Positions 24,723 through 32,907 are shown, counted from the stretch's first letter. The stretch is 47,931 nucleotides of DNA from an uncultured Elusimicrobia bacterium (GCA_903873295.1 CAIQNV010000125.1:1-47931); one strand, 5' to 3'. The notes: generated by a model not told the origin, from the sequence alone. Numbers and translations are program-made.

Positions 24723-27283
24723 GAGAAATTCACTCCGGTTTTTGTCTGTCCGGCGGTAACGGACACATTTGAAACGACCGCGGTACTTATCGCGACCGCA
24801 GCTCCGGACGGCTTCGGATAATAGGCATAGACATTATAAGTGCTGCCGCGCACCTCGGCCAGATAGGAGCCGTCCTCGCCGCTGGAAACCATATAATACG
24901 GCGTGCCGTTGAGCGTGCCGGCACTCAAAGTCGGCGGGGTTGTGAACGTGGCGGTCGTCACCACAATAAGCACCCCCGAGAGGATCGGCTGGCCCAGGGC
25001 TTTTACAGAGCCGGTTATATAACCCAGGGAGCCTGAGATAACAAAAGTGGAGGCGGCCTGGTTGCCTCCCATCGTGACGGCAACAGTGGAGGAGTCCGGA
25101 GCGGAGGCCTCAAGCGAACCTAAGGCCGGCACTACCGTATATAACCCGGTGGACAATACCACCGAAGTAAAACGCCCGTCTGTTCCGCTCACCTGCTGGT
25201 CGCGCGCCACATTATTGGCATCCAGTATGGCCACGGCGATCCCCGGCAGGCCGTTGACGCCGTCCCTGGTGAGTAAACCGTTGATCCGGCCGCCCTGATA
25301 AAGCACAAAATCCACCACGGTATGCACCTCTCCGATTTCTACAGTTACCGTAACAGAGGAGGCGGTGACATAAGAGGAGGGGGAACCGGCCACGACCGAG
25401 TTTGCGGTTATATCATTCGTGCCCGGATTAACGGGCAACCGATAGCGTCCGCTGCCGTCTGTTGTCGTGGTATTGGCCCCGCCCGAGGTGACCGTTATCG
25501 GGGAAAGCGGGGAACCGGAAGTGTCTACCACCCGGCCGGTAACGAACCCCGTGCCGATATACTCCGTAAGAAAAGTGGACGGGCTGGGAAAAACGGCTAC
25601 GGAACCTGCGGCAGCGATGGTTACCGCACCTTGGATCGAAGGGAGGCTGTTCGTGCCGCTGGCAATGGATACTGTCCAGGTGCCTGTGGCCACATTCACC
25701 AGCGAAAAATACGCGTAAGTCGGGCTGGTTATACTGGAAACCGCCTCCGCCGAGGCGGACAGACCGTCCGTACAGGATATCACCGCCCCCACGGCCGGCG
25801 TGCCGGAGCGAACGGTTTTCGTCCCGGAATAGGAACTGTGCGGCGGAACGCTTATCCCGGTTAAATAGAGGTAAAAATCTACGCTGTTGTTGTTAGAATC
25901 ATAGGCGGGGCCGAAATTCAGATTTACGCCGCCGGCATCGGCTGTGCTTGTGATACGGGCGTAAAGATCGTCGCTGGAAAGCCCATAGGGCTGGGTGATG
26001 GGTGCGAACTCGTAGAACGGCGGGGGGAAGCCGCTTCTGTTCCAGCCGACCCGGTCTATGGCAACGGCGTCAGCCGCCCTGTAAAGTTCAAGCGCCCCGC
26101 CGCCTTCCTCCAAGGCGGAGTCCGTATTGCTGTCCTGTTCCACCGGGATAATATTGCGGGCCGTAGCGAAATGGGGAAAGTTTAAGGGCGAGTTGCCGGA
26201 GGACCAGACGGCATCAGCGAGGATGGCCGTGTTGTTTATAACGACGGTGCCGGTATTGGCGAAAAGATAATAACTATGACTGGATAATTGGGAGGGGGTG
26301 ACCCTGTAATCCAGCAGTATGGTCTTTTTTGAAAAGTCGGAGGCCCGCTGGAATTTAAGGCCGATAGCGCCGTTCATCAGCCAGGTATACGTGGTCGGGT
26401 TAAAAACCTCCACATATTCCTGATCGAAAGACGAGGGCGCTACGGTGCTGCCCACCACCTGGCTTATGACCAGATGATCGGTCAGCCACGGGTATCCCTC
26501 TACCCTGCCGAAAGCTATTGCAGTGAGTGTAAAATTATTGGGCACGCTACTGCCGGCGGCCGCGACTGCGCCTTTCAAAGGGGCGTCGTAATAGCCCGGG
26601 GCGGAAACCATAATGGTGTAGGTTCCGGGAGTCGCGTTTATGGAATATTGACCCGAAGCGTTGGTGGTATCGGCACAGCCGGAAGTCTCCACCAGGGAAA
26701 CCATCGCCCCTTGTATGGGCACTCCGCCTGCCGTACGCACGAGGCCGTTGAATACTACATTGGCCATTACAGTATCCGGGTTAGCCATAATACTGCGCAG
26801 GACCACTTTGCGCTTTCCCGTGCCGTATCCCCACACCACGGTCACAGTAATGCGTTTCATCCCGACATCCGGAACATTCGGAGCCATATCTCCAAGCGCG
26901 CCGGAATCTTCCAGGACCGCCTGAATATAGGTGTAGCGCGTGTAGGGAACACCGCCTTCTATGATCCGTTCAGGAGGAAAATAACCTGTATCGTACGGAA
27001 TAATTTCCGGTGAAAAGTCGGTTTCATTATATGCCGGGTCGGAAGTAACCAGCACCTGATAATACGTCTTCTGCTTAAGGATCTGCATCTTTTCCTGCGC
27101 CAGATTGGAGGCCAGCGTCCTGTTCTTGGAAGTTTGCACGGTTTTTTGTATGAAGCTGAACGATTTCATCATCCCGGCGATGCCTATTGTCAGGATCGCC
27201 ATTGCTATCATCAGCTCGACAAGAGACACGCCTGCGCGGCGGCGCGGCGAAAAGAATGTCCGGAAAATCCTTGAATGTTCCAT
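24716..27283 (-). CDS. PilV-like prepilin fused to lamin-tail-like and carboxypeptidase-regulatory-like domains
   Basis: An 855-aa protein with a prepilin signal (RRRAGVSLVELMIAM, Glu at +5), a hydrophobic helix and a pilin-type segment to about residue 170. A carboxypeptidase-regulatory-like beta-sandwich follows at about 175-235 (GVPIQGAMVSLVET, ...GQYSINATPGTYTI). Next, at about 260-440, is a region like the lamin-tail domain (DHLVISQVVG...EYVEVFNPT, RVGWNRSG). At least three more carboxypeptidase-regulatory-like units fill about 580-855, with the pattern G-x-V-x(3)-G-x-P and G-x-Y. Ordinary PilV proteins are under 200 aa, so most of this one should be a large display module carried by the pilus. 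It begins 26 nt after the gene at 27310-28122 and overlaps the next pilin gene. Domain calls are from motif memory. Confidence 0.78.
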   Translation of the reverse strand: MEHSRIFRTFFSPRRRAGVSLVELMIAMAILTIGIAGMMKSFSFIQKTVQTSKNRTLASNLAQEKMQILKQKTYYQVLVTSDPAYNETDFSPEIIPYDTGYFPPERIIEGGVPYTRYTYIQAVLEDSGALGDMAPNVPDVGMKRITVTVVWGYGTGKRKVVLRSIMANPDTVMANVVFNGLVRTAGGVPIQGAMVSLVETSGCADTTNASGQYSINATPGTYTIMVSAPGYYDAPLKGAVAAAGSSVPNNFTLTAIAFGRVEGYPWLTDHLVISQVVGSTVAPSSFDQEYVEVFNPTTYTWLMNGAIGLKFQRASDFSKKTILLDYRVTPSQLSSHSYYLFANTGTVVINNTAILADAVWSSGNSPLNFPHFATARNIIPVEQDSNTDSALEEGGGALELYRAADAVAIDRVGWNRSGFPPPFYEFAPITQPYGLSSDDLYARITSTADAGGVNLNFGPAYDSNNNSVDFYLYLTGISVPPHSSYSGTKTVRSGTPAVGAVISCTDGLSASAEAVSSITSPTYAYFSLVNVATGTWTVSIASGTNSLPSIQGAVTIAAAGSVAVFPSPSTFLTEYIGTGFVTGRVVDTSGSPLSPITVTSGGANTTTTDGSGRYRLPVNPGTNDITANSVVAGSPSSYVTASSVTVTVEIGEVHTVVDFVLYQGGRINGLLTRDGVNGLPGIAVAILDANNVARDQQVSGTDGRFTSVVLSTGLYTVVPALGSLEASAPDSSTVAVTMGGNQAASTFVISGSLGYITGSVKALGQPILSGVLIVVTTATFTTPPTLSAGTLNGTPYYMVSSGEDGSYLAEVRGSTYNVYAYYPKPSGAAVAISTAVVSNVSVTAGQTKTGVNFSW

Positions 27284-27309
27284 AGCTGCCGTTTTTGCCC
27301 GGCCCCCCC

Positions 27310-28122
27310 TTACGGGTAGGAGCCCGCGTCCTCTTCGGCCGGGGCGGCTTCTTTGCCGGTGGGCTTGGCGCCGGCCGGCTCTTCCTCCGTCACCGGCTCT
27401 TCCGCCGGCTCTTTCGCGATCTCTTTCGCGGGCTCCTCCGCGGCGGCGGGCTCCAGCCGGAGGGCGGCCTTCTTTCTCAGCACCCGCTTCTTTCTGGGCG
27501 CGGGCCGGTCCCCGGGGGATTCCTTGTCCACCATGACCTGCCCCTCTTCCTCGCTCTGGGCGGCGGCCGCCGCGGCCGGCGCTGCGGCTCCGCCCGCGGG
27601 GATCTTCTTGCGCCTGACCAGGCGCTTCTTTCTTGCGGGCTTAGGCGCGCTTTCGTCGGCGGCGGGCGCCTGCTCTATGGCCGCGGCGGCCGGCTTTTTC
27701 GCGGCTTCCAGGATCTGGTCATAGCTCTGGCGCTGGTCATCGTCCAGGAATTCGCGGATGGCGTCGGGCAGCTCCCGGTTAAGCTTTACCATCTCATAGT
27801 GGTTGGCGTTCATTTTGTAGCGCCATTTTTTCTCTTCGGCGGCGTTCTTCTCATATTCCGCCATCAGCCTGTCGAACTCGTCCTTCTTCTTGTTGATGGC
27901 CGCGAACAGCCTCTCGATCTGCTTGGAACTCAGCTTCAGCGCGGTTGAAAGTTCGGCCATCGTCTTCTGGGGGTCGGGCCTCAGCACCGGCTCGTCGTTC
28001 TCGACGGCTTCGGTCTTTTTATCTTTCATCCCGGGGACTTCGTCCAGCTCGGCCTTGCTGAGCTCCTGGGAATAGGCCGCGGTAGCAAGGGCCAGCAGCG
28101 CCAGCATAAGAATTTTTTTCAT
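27310..28122 (-). CDS. secreted Lys/Ala/Pro-rich protein of unknown function
   Basis: A 270-aa predicted exported protein. I start it at MKKILMLALLALATAAYS, where GGAGG sits 8 nt upstream; an ATG 12 codons earlier lacks such a site. After the signal peptide, about 60-145 is helical and charged (LKLSSKQIERLFAAINKKKDEFDRL), ending in LDDDQRQSYDQILEAA, which recalls periplasmic Spy/LTXXQ-type proteins. From about 150 on it is low complexity: alternating Ala/Pro/Glu stretches with two basic clusters (ARKKRLVRRKK and PRKKRVLRKK). It heads the minus-strand run that contains the three pilin-like genes, with 26 nt to the next. I do not recognise a family with confidence. Confidence 0.65.
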   Translation of the reverse strand: MKKILMLALLALATAAYSQELSKAELDEVPGMKDKKTEAVENDEPVLRPDPQKTMAELSTALKLSSKQIERLFAAINKKKDEFDRLMAEYEKNAAEEKKWRYKMNANHYEMVKLNRELPDAIREFLDDDQRQSYDQILEAAKKPAAAAIEQAPAADESAPKPARKKRLVRRKKIPAGGAAAPAAAAAAQSEEEGQVMVDKESPGDRPAPRKKRVLRKKAALRLEPAAAEEPAKEIAKEPAEEPVTEEEPAGAKPTGKEAAPAEEDAGSYP

Positions 28123-28170
28123 AAGTTTCCTCCAAAAGCGACTGTCAGGTAAAAGCAACTCCGCCCATGG

Positions 28171-29406
28171 TCAATCAACCAGGTCCGCTATGGCTACGCG
28201 GCTGGTGTGCTCGGTGCGGCCCCAAAAATCGGTGCCGCGCAGCATGCCCGCCACAAAGACCGGCAGCCGCAGAATTCCCAGCAACGGCTGCAGGAAATAA
28301 GCGCCCACCAAAGCGGGCCTGGCCCGCTCCAGCAACAGCGCCACCGCCGGGTAAAGCAGCAGCGGCGCCAGGGAAAGCGCCTTCAGCGCGCTCTCCACGC
28401 CCGGCAGGCTGCCGTAAAACCAGACCACGAGGTTAAAAGAATCCCGGCTGAACCAGACCAGCGCCGCCCCGGCGCCCACGATAACAAAGCGGTAAGTCTG
28501 GGCGGAATAAAGAGCGCCCTCGAAAGCCCTGAGATCCCCCCGGCGCAGCGCGCGGGCGGCCAGCCCGGGCAGATGGCGGCGGGCCGTATCGAGCGAGCCG
28601 CGCGTCCAGCGTATGGTGCGGCACAAATACTGCCGCAGGGTTTCAGGCTCCTCGTCGTAAACCACCGCGTCCTGCGCCCAGGAAATGCGCACGCCGTGGC
28701 GTATCAGGCGCATCTGCATCTCCAGGTCCTCGGTCAGGCAGGTTTCGTCCCAGTGGAATTTGCGGGCGAGCCCGGCGGTAAAGCACATCCCCTTGCCGTG
28801 CAGCGTGGCGGAGAGGCCCAGCGCCTGCTTGGGCAGTTGAAAGAACCGGTTGGAAACGATATGCCCGGCGGCCAGTATTTTAGCCAGCAGACAACCGGTA
28901 TTCTTGGCCAGCTGCCGGCCCTGCAGCGCCTCGGCCCCGGCGGCGAGGTGCGCGTTCATAGCCTCGAGAAAACCGGGATGCGCCAGCGAATCCGCGTCAA
29001 AATAGCAGAGCGCGTCGTAGTTCCCGGCGGCCAGTATTTTTTCGGTGGCCCACTTAAGGGCGCGGCCTTTGCCGGCTTTAAGGCCGGGCCCGACATGTTC
29101 CAAAACTTTAGCCCCGGCGGCCGCGGCGACACCGGCGGTTCCGTCGGTGCAATGGTCGGCCGCCACAAAAATATCAAAAAGCTCCCGGGGGTACTTCAGG
29201 GCGGACAGGCTTTCCACCGCCAGCCCCACCACCCCCTCCTCGTTGTGCGCGGGCAGCAGCAGCGCGAAGCGGCGCCGGGCTTCGGCGCGGGCGGGGCTCT
29301 TCACCCGCCAGAAGCCGCGGAAGCTCAGGAACAGGTAAAAGAGGCCCGTGACAAAAAGGAACCCCTGCGCCAGGTTTGAAAGTATGACTATGATTAATTT
29401 GCCCAT
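28171..29406 (-). CDS. family 2 membrane glycosyltransferase
   Basis: A 411-aa glycosyltransferase starting at MGKLIIVILSN; an in-frame ATG 19 codons earlier lies on the predicted -10 box. One N-terminal membrane helix leads into a GT-A domain (about 45-285): LLPAHNEE, the metal-binding FDADS, the TEDLE acidic motif and RTIRWTRG, the equivalent of the Q-x-x-R-W motif of processive or polysaccharide-forming enzymes. Three or four C-terminal membrane segments follow. The layout resembles enzymes that make surface polysaccharides at the inner membrane. It is divergent from the gene at 29505 and ends about 50 nt upstream of the Lys/Ala-rich gene. Donor and acceptor are unknown. Confidence 0.88.
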   Translation of the reverse strand: MGKLIIVILSNLAQGFLFVTGLFYLFLSFRGFWRVKSPARAEARRRFALLLPAHNEEGVVGLAVESLSALKYPRELFDIFVAADHCTDGTAGVAAAAGAKVLEHVGPGLKAGKGRALKWATEKILAAGNYDALCYFDADSLAHPGFLEAMNAHLAAGAEALQGRQLAKNTGCLLAKILAAGHIVSNRFFQLPKQALGLSATLHGKGMCFTAGLARKFHWDETCLTEDLEMQMRLIRHGVRISWAQDAVVYDEEPETLRQYLCRTIRWTRGSLDTARRHLPGLAARALRRGDLRAFEGALYSAQTYRFVIVGAGAALVWFSRDSFNLVVWFYGSLPGVESALKALSLAPLLLYPAVALLLERARPALVGAYFLQPLLGILRLPVFVAGMLRGTDFWGRTEHTSRVAIADLVD

Positions 29407-29451
29407 AGCTATCCGGCCGGCGAAACAAGCCCCGGCTATGGATATCGATAA

Positions 29452-29460
29452 ATTATAACA
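29452..29460 (-). promoter_or_regulatory. extended -10 promoter of the family 2 glycosyltransferase gene
   Basis: On the minus strand TGTTATAAT is an extended -10 element (TATAAT at 29452-29457). It would start transcription near 29445, leaving about 39 nt before the ATG at 29406. No good -35 box is present, which is usual for extended -10 promoters. It almost abuts the divergent promoter at 29470-29498. Confidence 0.55.
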
Positions 29461-29469
29461 CATCCGCCA

Positions 29470-29498
29470 TTGACTTGCCTCTTTTTCGGTGTTATATT
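29470..29498 (+). promoter_or_regulatory. promoter of the NP-repeat protein gene, probably leaderless
   Basis: TTGACT (29470-29475) and TATATT (29493-29498) are 17 bp apart. The start codon at 29505 is 6 nt past the -10 box, about where transcription should begin. No ribosome binding site is present. Confidence 0.65.
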
Positions 29499-29504
29499 AT
29501 TGAC

Positions 29505-30389
29505 ATGGAAGAAGAAAAGAAAAAGTCGGGCTGGAAGATCTGGGTCTACCTCAGCCCGGTTTATATCGTGCTGGCCGTGCTGCTGGTCAGATGGACCCTC
29601 AAAATAAATTCCAGCGACGTGGGCCTTTCAAAAGAGGAATACAACGCTTTCAACGCCTCCGAAGGGGAAATTAAAAAGAGCCAGAGCGCCGGCTATAACC
29701 CGGAGCTCACCGACAGCGGCTACAGCGTGCGCTACCGCGCGAACGGGGCGGAATCAGGCACCCTGCCGGGCGACGGACCGAGCCGGCAGGCCATGGAGCA
29801 GGCTGAAAAAGCCGCCGCCGCCCAAAAGGCGCAGGACGGGAACACCGTGCCGGCCGGGCAGATAGGCGGCAGAACCGCCAACCAGGCCGCGCTGGAATCG
29901 AACGATACCAGGGCCAAGGAGCAGATGCTGGTGGGCCGCAAAGAAGGCTACCTGAGCGCCGCCATGGAAAAGGCGATGAACAACCCCAAGGCCGTGGGCG
30001 CGCTGATGAATAATAAATATGTAGTCGACGGCTTCATGTCGAGAGGCGCGGTAAAGGCCGCCACGGCCAGCCCGCAGGGCCTGGCCAACTATCTCAAAAG
30101 CGGCGGGCCGGCCAATTTCATGAACAATCCCCTGGTTAAAGCCGCCCTTGGGAACCCCGCGATAGTGAGCGCCGTGGCCTCCAGCGGCATCGTCAGCGCC
30201 CTGCTGAACACGCCGGCCGCGATGGCGCTGATGAACGATCCCAAAGCGCTGGGGGACCTGATCAATTCCAACCCGGAGCTGATCGCCATGGCGATGCAGA
30301 ACCCGCAGGCGCTTACCATGCTGATGAGCAACCCGGAGGTCTCCGGCGTGGTAGGCAAGTTCGACACCAGCGGCATAAAAAAATATTAA
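29505..30389 (+). CDS. membrane-anchored protein with helical NP repeats, unknown function
   Basis: A 294-aa protein that I start at MEEEKKKSGW rather than ten codons upstream, because the earlier ATG overlaps the -35 box. A charged head is followed by one membrane helix (about 10-32), a Gln/Ala/Gly-rich low-complexity linker (about 50-150), and a helical C-terminal half with about eight Asn-Pro or Asp-Pro steps: MNNPKAVGALM, NNPLVKAALGNPA, MNDPKALGDL, NSNPELIAMAMQNP. Spacing of 10-15 residues and Met/Leu-rich helices recall the STI1/DP chaperone-binding motif, but I would not assign it on that alone. It is followed 35 nt later by the protease promoter on the same strand. The C-terminal half is probably outside the cytoplasm. 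Confidence 0.7.
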   Translation: MEEEKKKSGWKIWVYLSPVYIVLAVLLVRWTLKINSSDVGLSKEEYNAFNASEGEIKKSQSAGYNPELTDSGYSVRYRANGAESGTLPGDGPSRQAMEQAEKAAAAQKAQDGNTVPAGQIGGRTANQAALESNDTRAKEQMLVGRKEGYLSAAMEKAMNNPKAVGALMNNKYVVDGFMSRGAVKAATASPQGLANYLKSGGPANFMNNPLVKAALGNPAIVSAVASSGIVSALLNTPAAMALMNDPKALGDLINSNPELIAMAMQNPQALTMLMSNPEVSGVVGKFDTSGIKKY

Positions 30390-30423
30390 ACCAGCCTCCT
30401 TCCCCCCGCCGTTAAATTTACTG

Positions 30424-30453
30424 TTGACAATTGTCAAACAAAAGTCCTATATT
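30424..30453 (+). promoter_or_regulatory. protease promoter with a perfect 14-bp palindrome over the -35 box
   Basis: TTGACA (30424-30429) and TATATT (30448-30453) are 18 bp apart. The sequence TTGACAATTGTCAA (30424-30437) is a perfect palindrome starting with the -35 box, a likely operator for a dimeric repressor. The leader would be about 45 nt, with GGAGG at 30496-30500 before the ATG at 30505. Confidence 0.7.
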
Positions 30454-30504
30454 GGGTTTAGGTCTGAAGGCCTGCCCTTTACACCAAAGCAAAACGGAGG
30501 AAAA

Positions 30505-31707
30505 ATGAAAAGATCAACAGCGTTATTTGCCGGCCTAGTCTTAGCCGCCGCCGTCAGCGCGCAGGCTTCGCAGAAGATCGTAAGCTTCGAACCCGCCGTC
30601 CGCGGCGGCGCGATAGAGAAAAGCGTGGAAAGCATCGGCGGAAAGATCACGCGCAAATTCACCCTCATAGACTCCCTGGTGGCCGTGTTCCCCGACAACA
30701 CGAAAGACGCCAGCATCTACTCCCTGAAGGGCGTTACCGACGTGGCGGAAGACAGCTATATCCGCTGGATAGAGGCCGCCCCCGCCTCCATGGACTCCGT
30801 ACCTCTCCCCACCGTGGAAAGCGCTCTCTCGATGATCCGCACCGGCGAGGGCTGGGACGCCCCCGTCTTCGGGGAGATCCGGCCCGATGCCGACCCCGAA
30901 ATTCCCTGGGGCGTGAAGCGCGTCAACGCCGCCGCCGCCTGGGACTATACCGCCGGGCAGGGCGTTAAAGTGGCCATAGTCGACACCGGCATGGACTATA
31001 CCCACCCCGACCTGGCCCCGAATTATAAAGGCGGCTACAACGCCATAATTTCCACCGCCACCCCCATGGACGACCATGGCCACGGTACGCACGTGTCGGG
31101 CACCATCGGCGCCGTCAAGGACCTTAAAGGCGTAGTGGGCGTGGCCCCGAAAGTAGACCTTTACGCCGTGAAAGTGCTGGACAAGAACGGCTCCGGCCAG
31201 TACTCCTGGGTAGTGGGCGGCATCGAGTGGGCCGTCATGAACGGGATGAACGTCATCAACATGAGCCTCGGCGGCGGCAGCGGCACCGAAGCGCTCAAAC
31301 AGATCATGATAAAGTCCAAAGAGATGGGCGTGGCCGTAGTCTGCGCCGCCGGCAACGATTCGGGCCCGGTGGGTTATCCCGCCAGGTATCCCGAGGCTAT
31401 AGCGGTCTCCGCCTCGGACTCGGCCGATAAGCTCGCCTCGTTCTCGTCGCGCGGTCCCGAAGTGGCCATTATCGCCCCCGGCGTGAACATCTACTCCACC
31501 AAAAAGGGCGGCGGCTACACCACCATGTCCGGCACCTCCATGGCCTGCCCTCACGCGGCCGGCCTGGCCGCGCTGGCGGTAGGCGCGGGCGCCAAAGGTT
31601 CCGACGCGGTGAGGGCGGCCCTTACGGCGGCGGCCACCCCGCTTCCCGGCCTCAAGCCCACCGACCAGGGCGCGGGCCTCGTGGACGCGTTCAAGCTGGT
31701 GCGCTGA
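30505..31707 (+). CDS. secreted subtilisin-like serine protease (S8)
   Basis: A 400-aa secreted protease with a complete catalytic triad: Asp160 (AIVDTGMDY), His193 (HGHGTHVSG) and Ser345 (GTSMACPH). Asn284 in AAGND is the oxyanion-hole residue. The start at MKRSTALFAG has GGAGG 4 nt upstream and begins a signal peptide ending near SAQA. Residues about 23-92 form an I9-type inhibitor propeptide, so it should be made as a zymogen. No C-terminal domain or anchor is present, implying release to the periplasm or outside. It has its own promoter and terminator, so it is monocistronic. Maturation of neighbouring surface proteins is possible but not shown. Confidence 0.94.
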   Translation: MKRSTALFAGLVLAAAVSAQASQKIVSFEPAVRGGAIEKSVESIGGKITRKFTLIDSLVAVFPDNTKDASIYSLKGVTDVAEDSYIRWIEAAPASMDSVPLPTVESALSMIRTGEGWDAPVFGEIRPDADPEIPWGVKRVNAAAAWDYTAGQGVKVAIVDTGMDYTHPDLAPNYKGGYNAIISTATPMDDHGHGTHVSGTIGAVKDLKGVVGVAPKVDLYAVKVLDKNGSGQYSWVVGGIEWAVMNGMNVINMSLGGGSGTEALKQIMIKSKEMGVAVVCAAGNDSGPVGYPARYPEAIAVSASDSADKLASFSSRGPEVAIIAPGVNIYSTKKGGGYTTMSGTSMACPHAAGLAALAVGAGAKGSDAVRAALTAAATPLPGLKPTDQGAGLVDAFKLVR

Positions 31708-31723
31708 ACTTCCAAGGCGCGCA

Positions 31724-31757
31724 AACCCCGCGGAGCGGCCTCCGCGGGGTTTTTATT
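31724..31757 (+). terminator. Rho-independent terminator of the protease gene
   Basis: AACCCCGCGGA (31724-31734) pairs perfectly with TCCGCGGGGTT (31741-31751) across a 6-nt loop, followed by TTTATTT. It lies 17 nt after the stop codon. Confidence 0.9.
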
Positions 31758-31939
31758 TCCCGGGTACGAGATAGACGAGGGTAGACGAGGGGACGCTGCA
31801 CGATAACTCGATAACCCGGTGAATATGCCTTCCCCCTACCCTTCCGCAGCCCATCAGCGTATAGTCATATTGACATGACTTTACAAATTGGTGAAATAAG
31901 GTATAGCAAAAGGCAGCAGGAGCCTTTCGGGTAAATTAA
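31758..31939. other. spacer with small repeats before the toxin-antitoxin pair
   Basis: No gene is visible. TAGACGAGG occurs twice in tandem at 31772-31790. A weak plus-strand promoter-like pair, TTTACA (31880-31885) and TATAGC (31902-31907), would read antisense into the antitoxin gene. Confidence 0.4.
31908..31927. repeat. short palindromic repeat, left of the toxin-antitoxin pair
   Basis: AAAAGGCAGCAGGAGCCTTT. Its 19-bp core is the exact reverse complement of the core at 32671-32690, so the two copies flank brnT-brnA as inverted repeats. The unit is itself nearly palindromic. Confidence 0.75.
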
Positions 31940-32215
31940 TTATGCCGGGGGTAAACCGCTGGAAATATATTTATGGATGACGCTTGTAACCAGCGTCTGG
32001 TAAGGAATTCCTTCTTCTGCAGCTCTTGCTTTTATCCCAAGCAAATCCGCCCTGGATATGCGAATATTCATTCTTTGGTCTTTCCGGAGCGTATTTTTTG
32101 CGATTACTGCGTAATGGCGAAACTCGGCCTTTGTCGGCCGTACGATTTCCCATTTGCCGCCTTCAATCGCGGCCAGGATTTCACGCTCTTCCCGATCAAG
32201 CCTGTATTTTTTCAT
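31940..32215 (-). CDS. brnA: BrnA-like antitoxin (ribbon-helix-helix)
   Basis: A 91-aa predicted antitoxin. Residues about 1-45 are a charged segment (LDREEREILAAIEGGKWEIV) of the sort seen in CopG/BrnA-type antitoxins. Residues 48-87 are the ribbon-helix-helix DNA-binding part (QRMNIRISRADLLGIKARAAEEGIPYQTLVTSVIHKY is split here only by position: strand 48-54, helices 57-68 and 73-85). Family members bind and neutralise the BrnT toxin and repress their own promoter as a complex. The ATG overlaps the toxin gene end by 4 nt, so the two are coupled in toxin-antitoxin order, the usual order for BrnTA. Confidence 0.82.
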   Translation of the reverse strand: MKKYRLDREEREILAAIEGGKWEIVRPTKAEFRHYAVIAKNTLRKDQRMNIRISRADLLGIKARAAEEGIPYQTLVTSVIHKYISSGLPPA

Positions 32216-32493
32216 TTAAGTCGCCCTCCAGCTAAATAAATCCTAGTCATTTTGCGGCTCGGGAGAATCGTTTTCAAAAATATTTTATCTGCATCCTCGA
32301 CACAAGGAACGATATAAATGTAATTATTAAGCGCGACAAAAAGCTGCTTCTGGTGACTGAATTTACCTTTACCTGCGGCAGTCGCTACCATATTGCCGTT
32401 CTCAATTCCGGAAACAACAGCTTCAAATGAGATTCCGCGCTCTTTTATCAACTTACGGTTTTTTTGCTTATCCCATTCAAAGATCTTGTGCAT
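32212..32493 (-). CDS. brnT: BrnT-like toxin (RNase fold)
   Basis: A 93-aa predicted toxin of the BrnT family, proteins with a RelE-like fold that cleave RNA and stop translation. The N-terminus FEWDKQKNRKLIKERGISFEA matches the family hallmark F-x-W-D-x-x-K-x(3)-N-x(3)-H/R-G-I-S-F. The rest forms the expected beta-strands (QLFVALNNYIYIVPCVE) and an IFLKTILPSRKMTRIY ending, in place of the usual R-x-I-S-A-R-x-A segment, so this is a divergent member and other small RelE-like families remain possible. The start codon lies 7 nt past a -10 box, so the mRNA is probably leaderless. Confidence 0.78.
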   Translation of the reverse strand: MHKIFEWDKQKNRKLIKERGISFEAVVSGIENGNMVATAAGKGKFSHQKQLFVALNNYIYIVPCVEDADKIFLKTILPSRKMTRIYLAGGRLK

Positions 32494-32500
32494 TTTAAAT

Positions 32501-32528
32501 AGTATAGCAGATGTGTGCCTTTTGTCAA
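32501..32528 (-). promoter_or_regulatory. toxin-antitoxin promoter, probably leaderless
   Basis: TTGACA (32523-32528) and TATACT (32501-32506) are 16 bp apart on the minus strand. The toxin ATG at 32493 begins 7 nt after the -10 box, where transcription should start. Confidence 0.75.
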
Positions 32529-32907
32529 TACATTATATCGGGAGGCTTAATCCCTTAAAGCGGCTTCGGTATCGCTGCCCTTTGTGCCGCGGTCATAGTC
32601 GGTCTGAGCACGTATTTTCAAGAGGCCTTTAACCTCTTCCCTCCAGGCAAAGAATATCCCCAAGGAAGGCAAAAGGCTCCTGCTGCCTTTCCCGTATCCC
32701 CCCTGTTTTCGAGTTTTCTTCGGGATTCCCGCGCCTTTGTGGTGTATGATAATATAGAGGGGCTTATATATTTATCCCGCTCCGGTTTTTTTTTGCACGA
32801 CGGACATACCGGCGGCCAGGCAGGGCCGCAGGGGGCCGCAGAGCCGCAGGGGCCGCAGGGGACGTTGCTTAAAGTCTTGTAATAGGGGTCGGGACAGTTT
32901 TTGTCTT
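32529..32907. other. intergenic region with repeats and no clear gene
   Basis: This stretch holds a small hairpin (AAGAGG/CCTCTT, 32620-32638), the repeat at 32671-32690, an A/T-rich patch near 32749-32775 that could hold a promoter for the next gene (GATAATATAG), and a G/C tandem run at 32822-32862 built from about five AG(2-5)CCGC-like units. I see no coding sequence or RNA gene. Confidence 0.45.
32671..32690. repeat. short palindromic repeat, right of the toxin-antitoxin pair
   Basis: AAAAGGCTCCTGCTGCCTTT, inverted relative to 31908-31927 and in the same orientation as 34601-34623. These copies therefore bracket both the toxin-antitoxin pair and the following repeat-protein gene. Confidence 0.75.

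Noticed and set aside
31880..31907. Promoter for an antisense RNA against the toxin-antitoxin pair
   Set aside because: TTTACA-16-TATAGC is a weak match and nothing else supports an RNA gene there.
32529..32907. tRNA or other known RNA gene in the long spacer
   Set aside because: No cloverleaf or known RNA motif could be made out.
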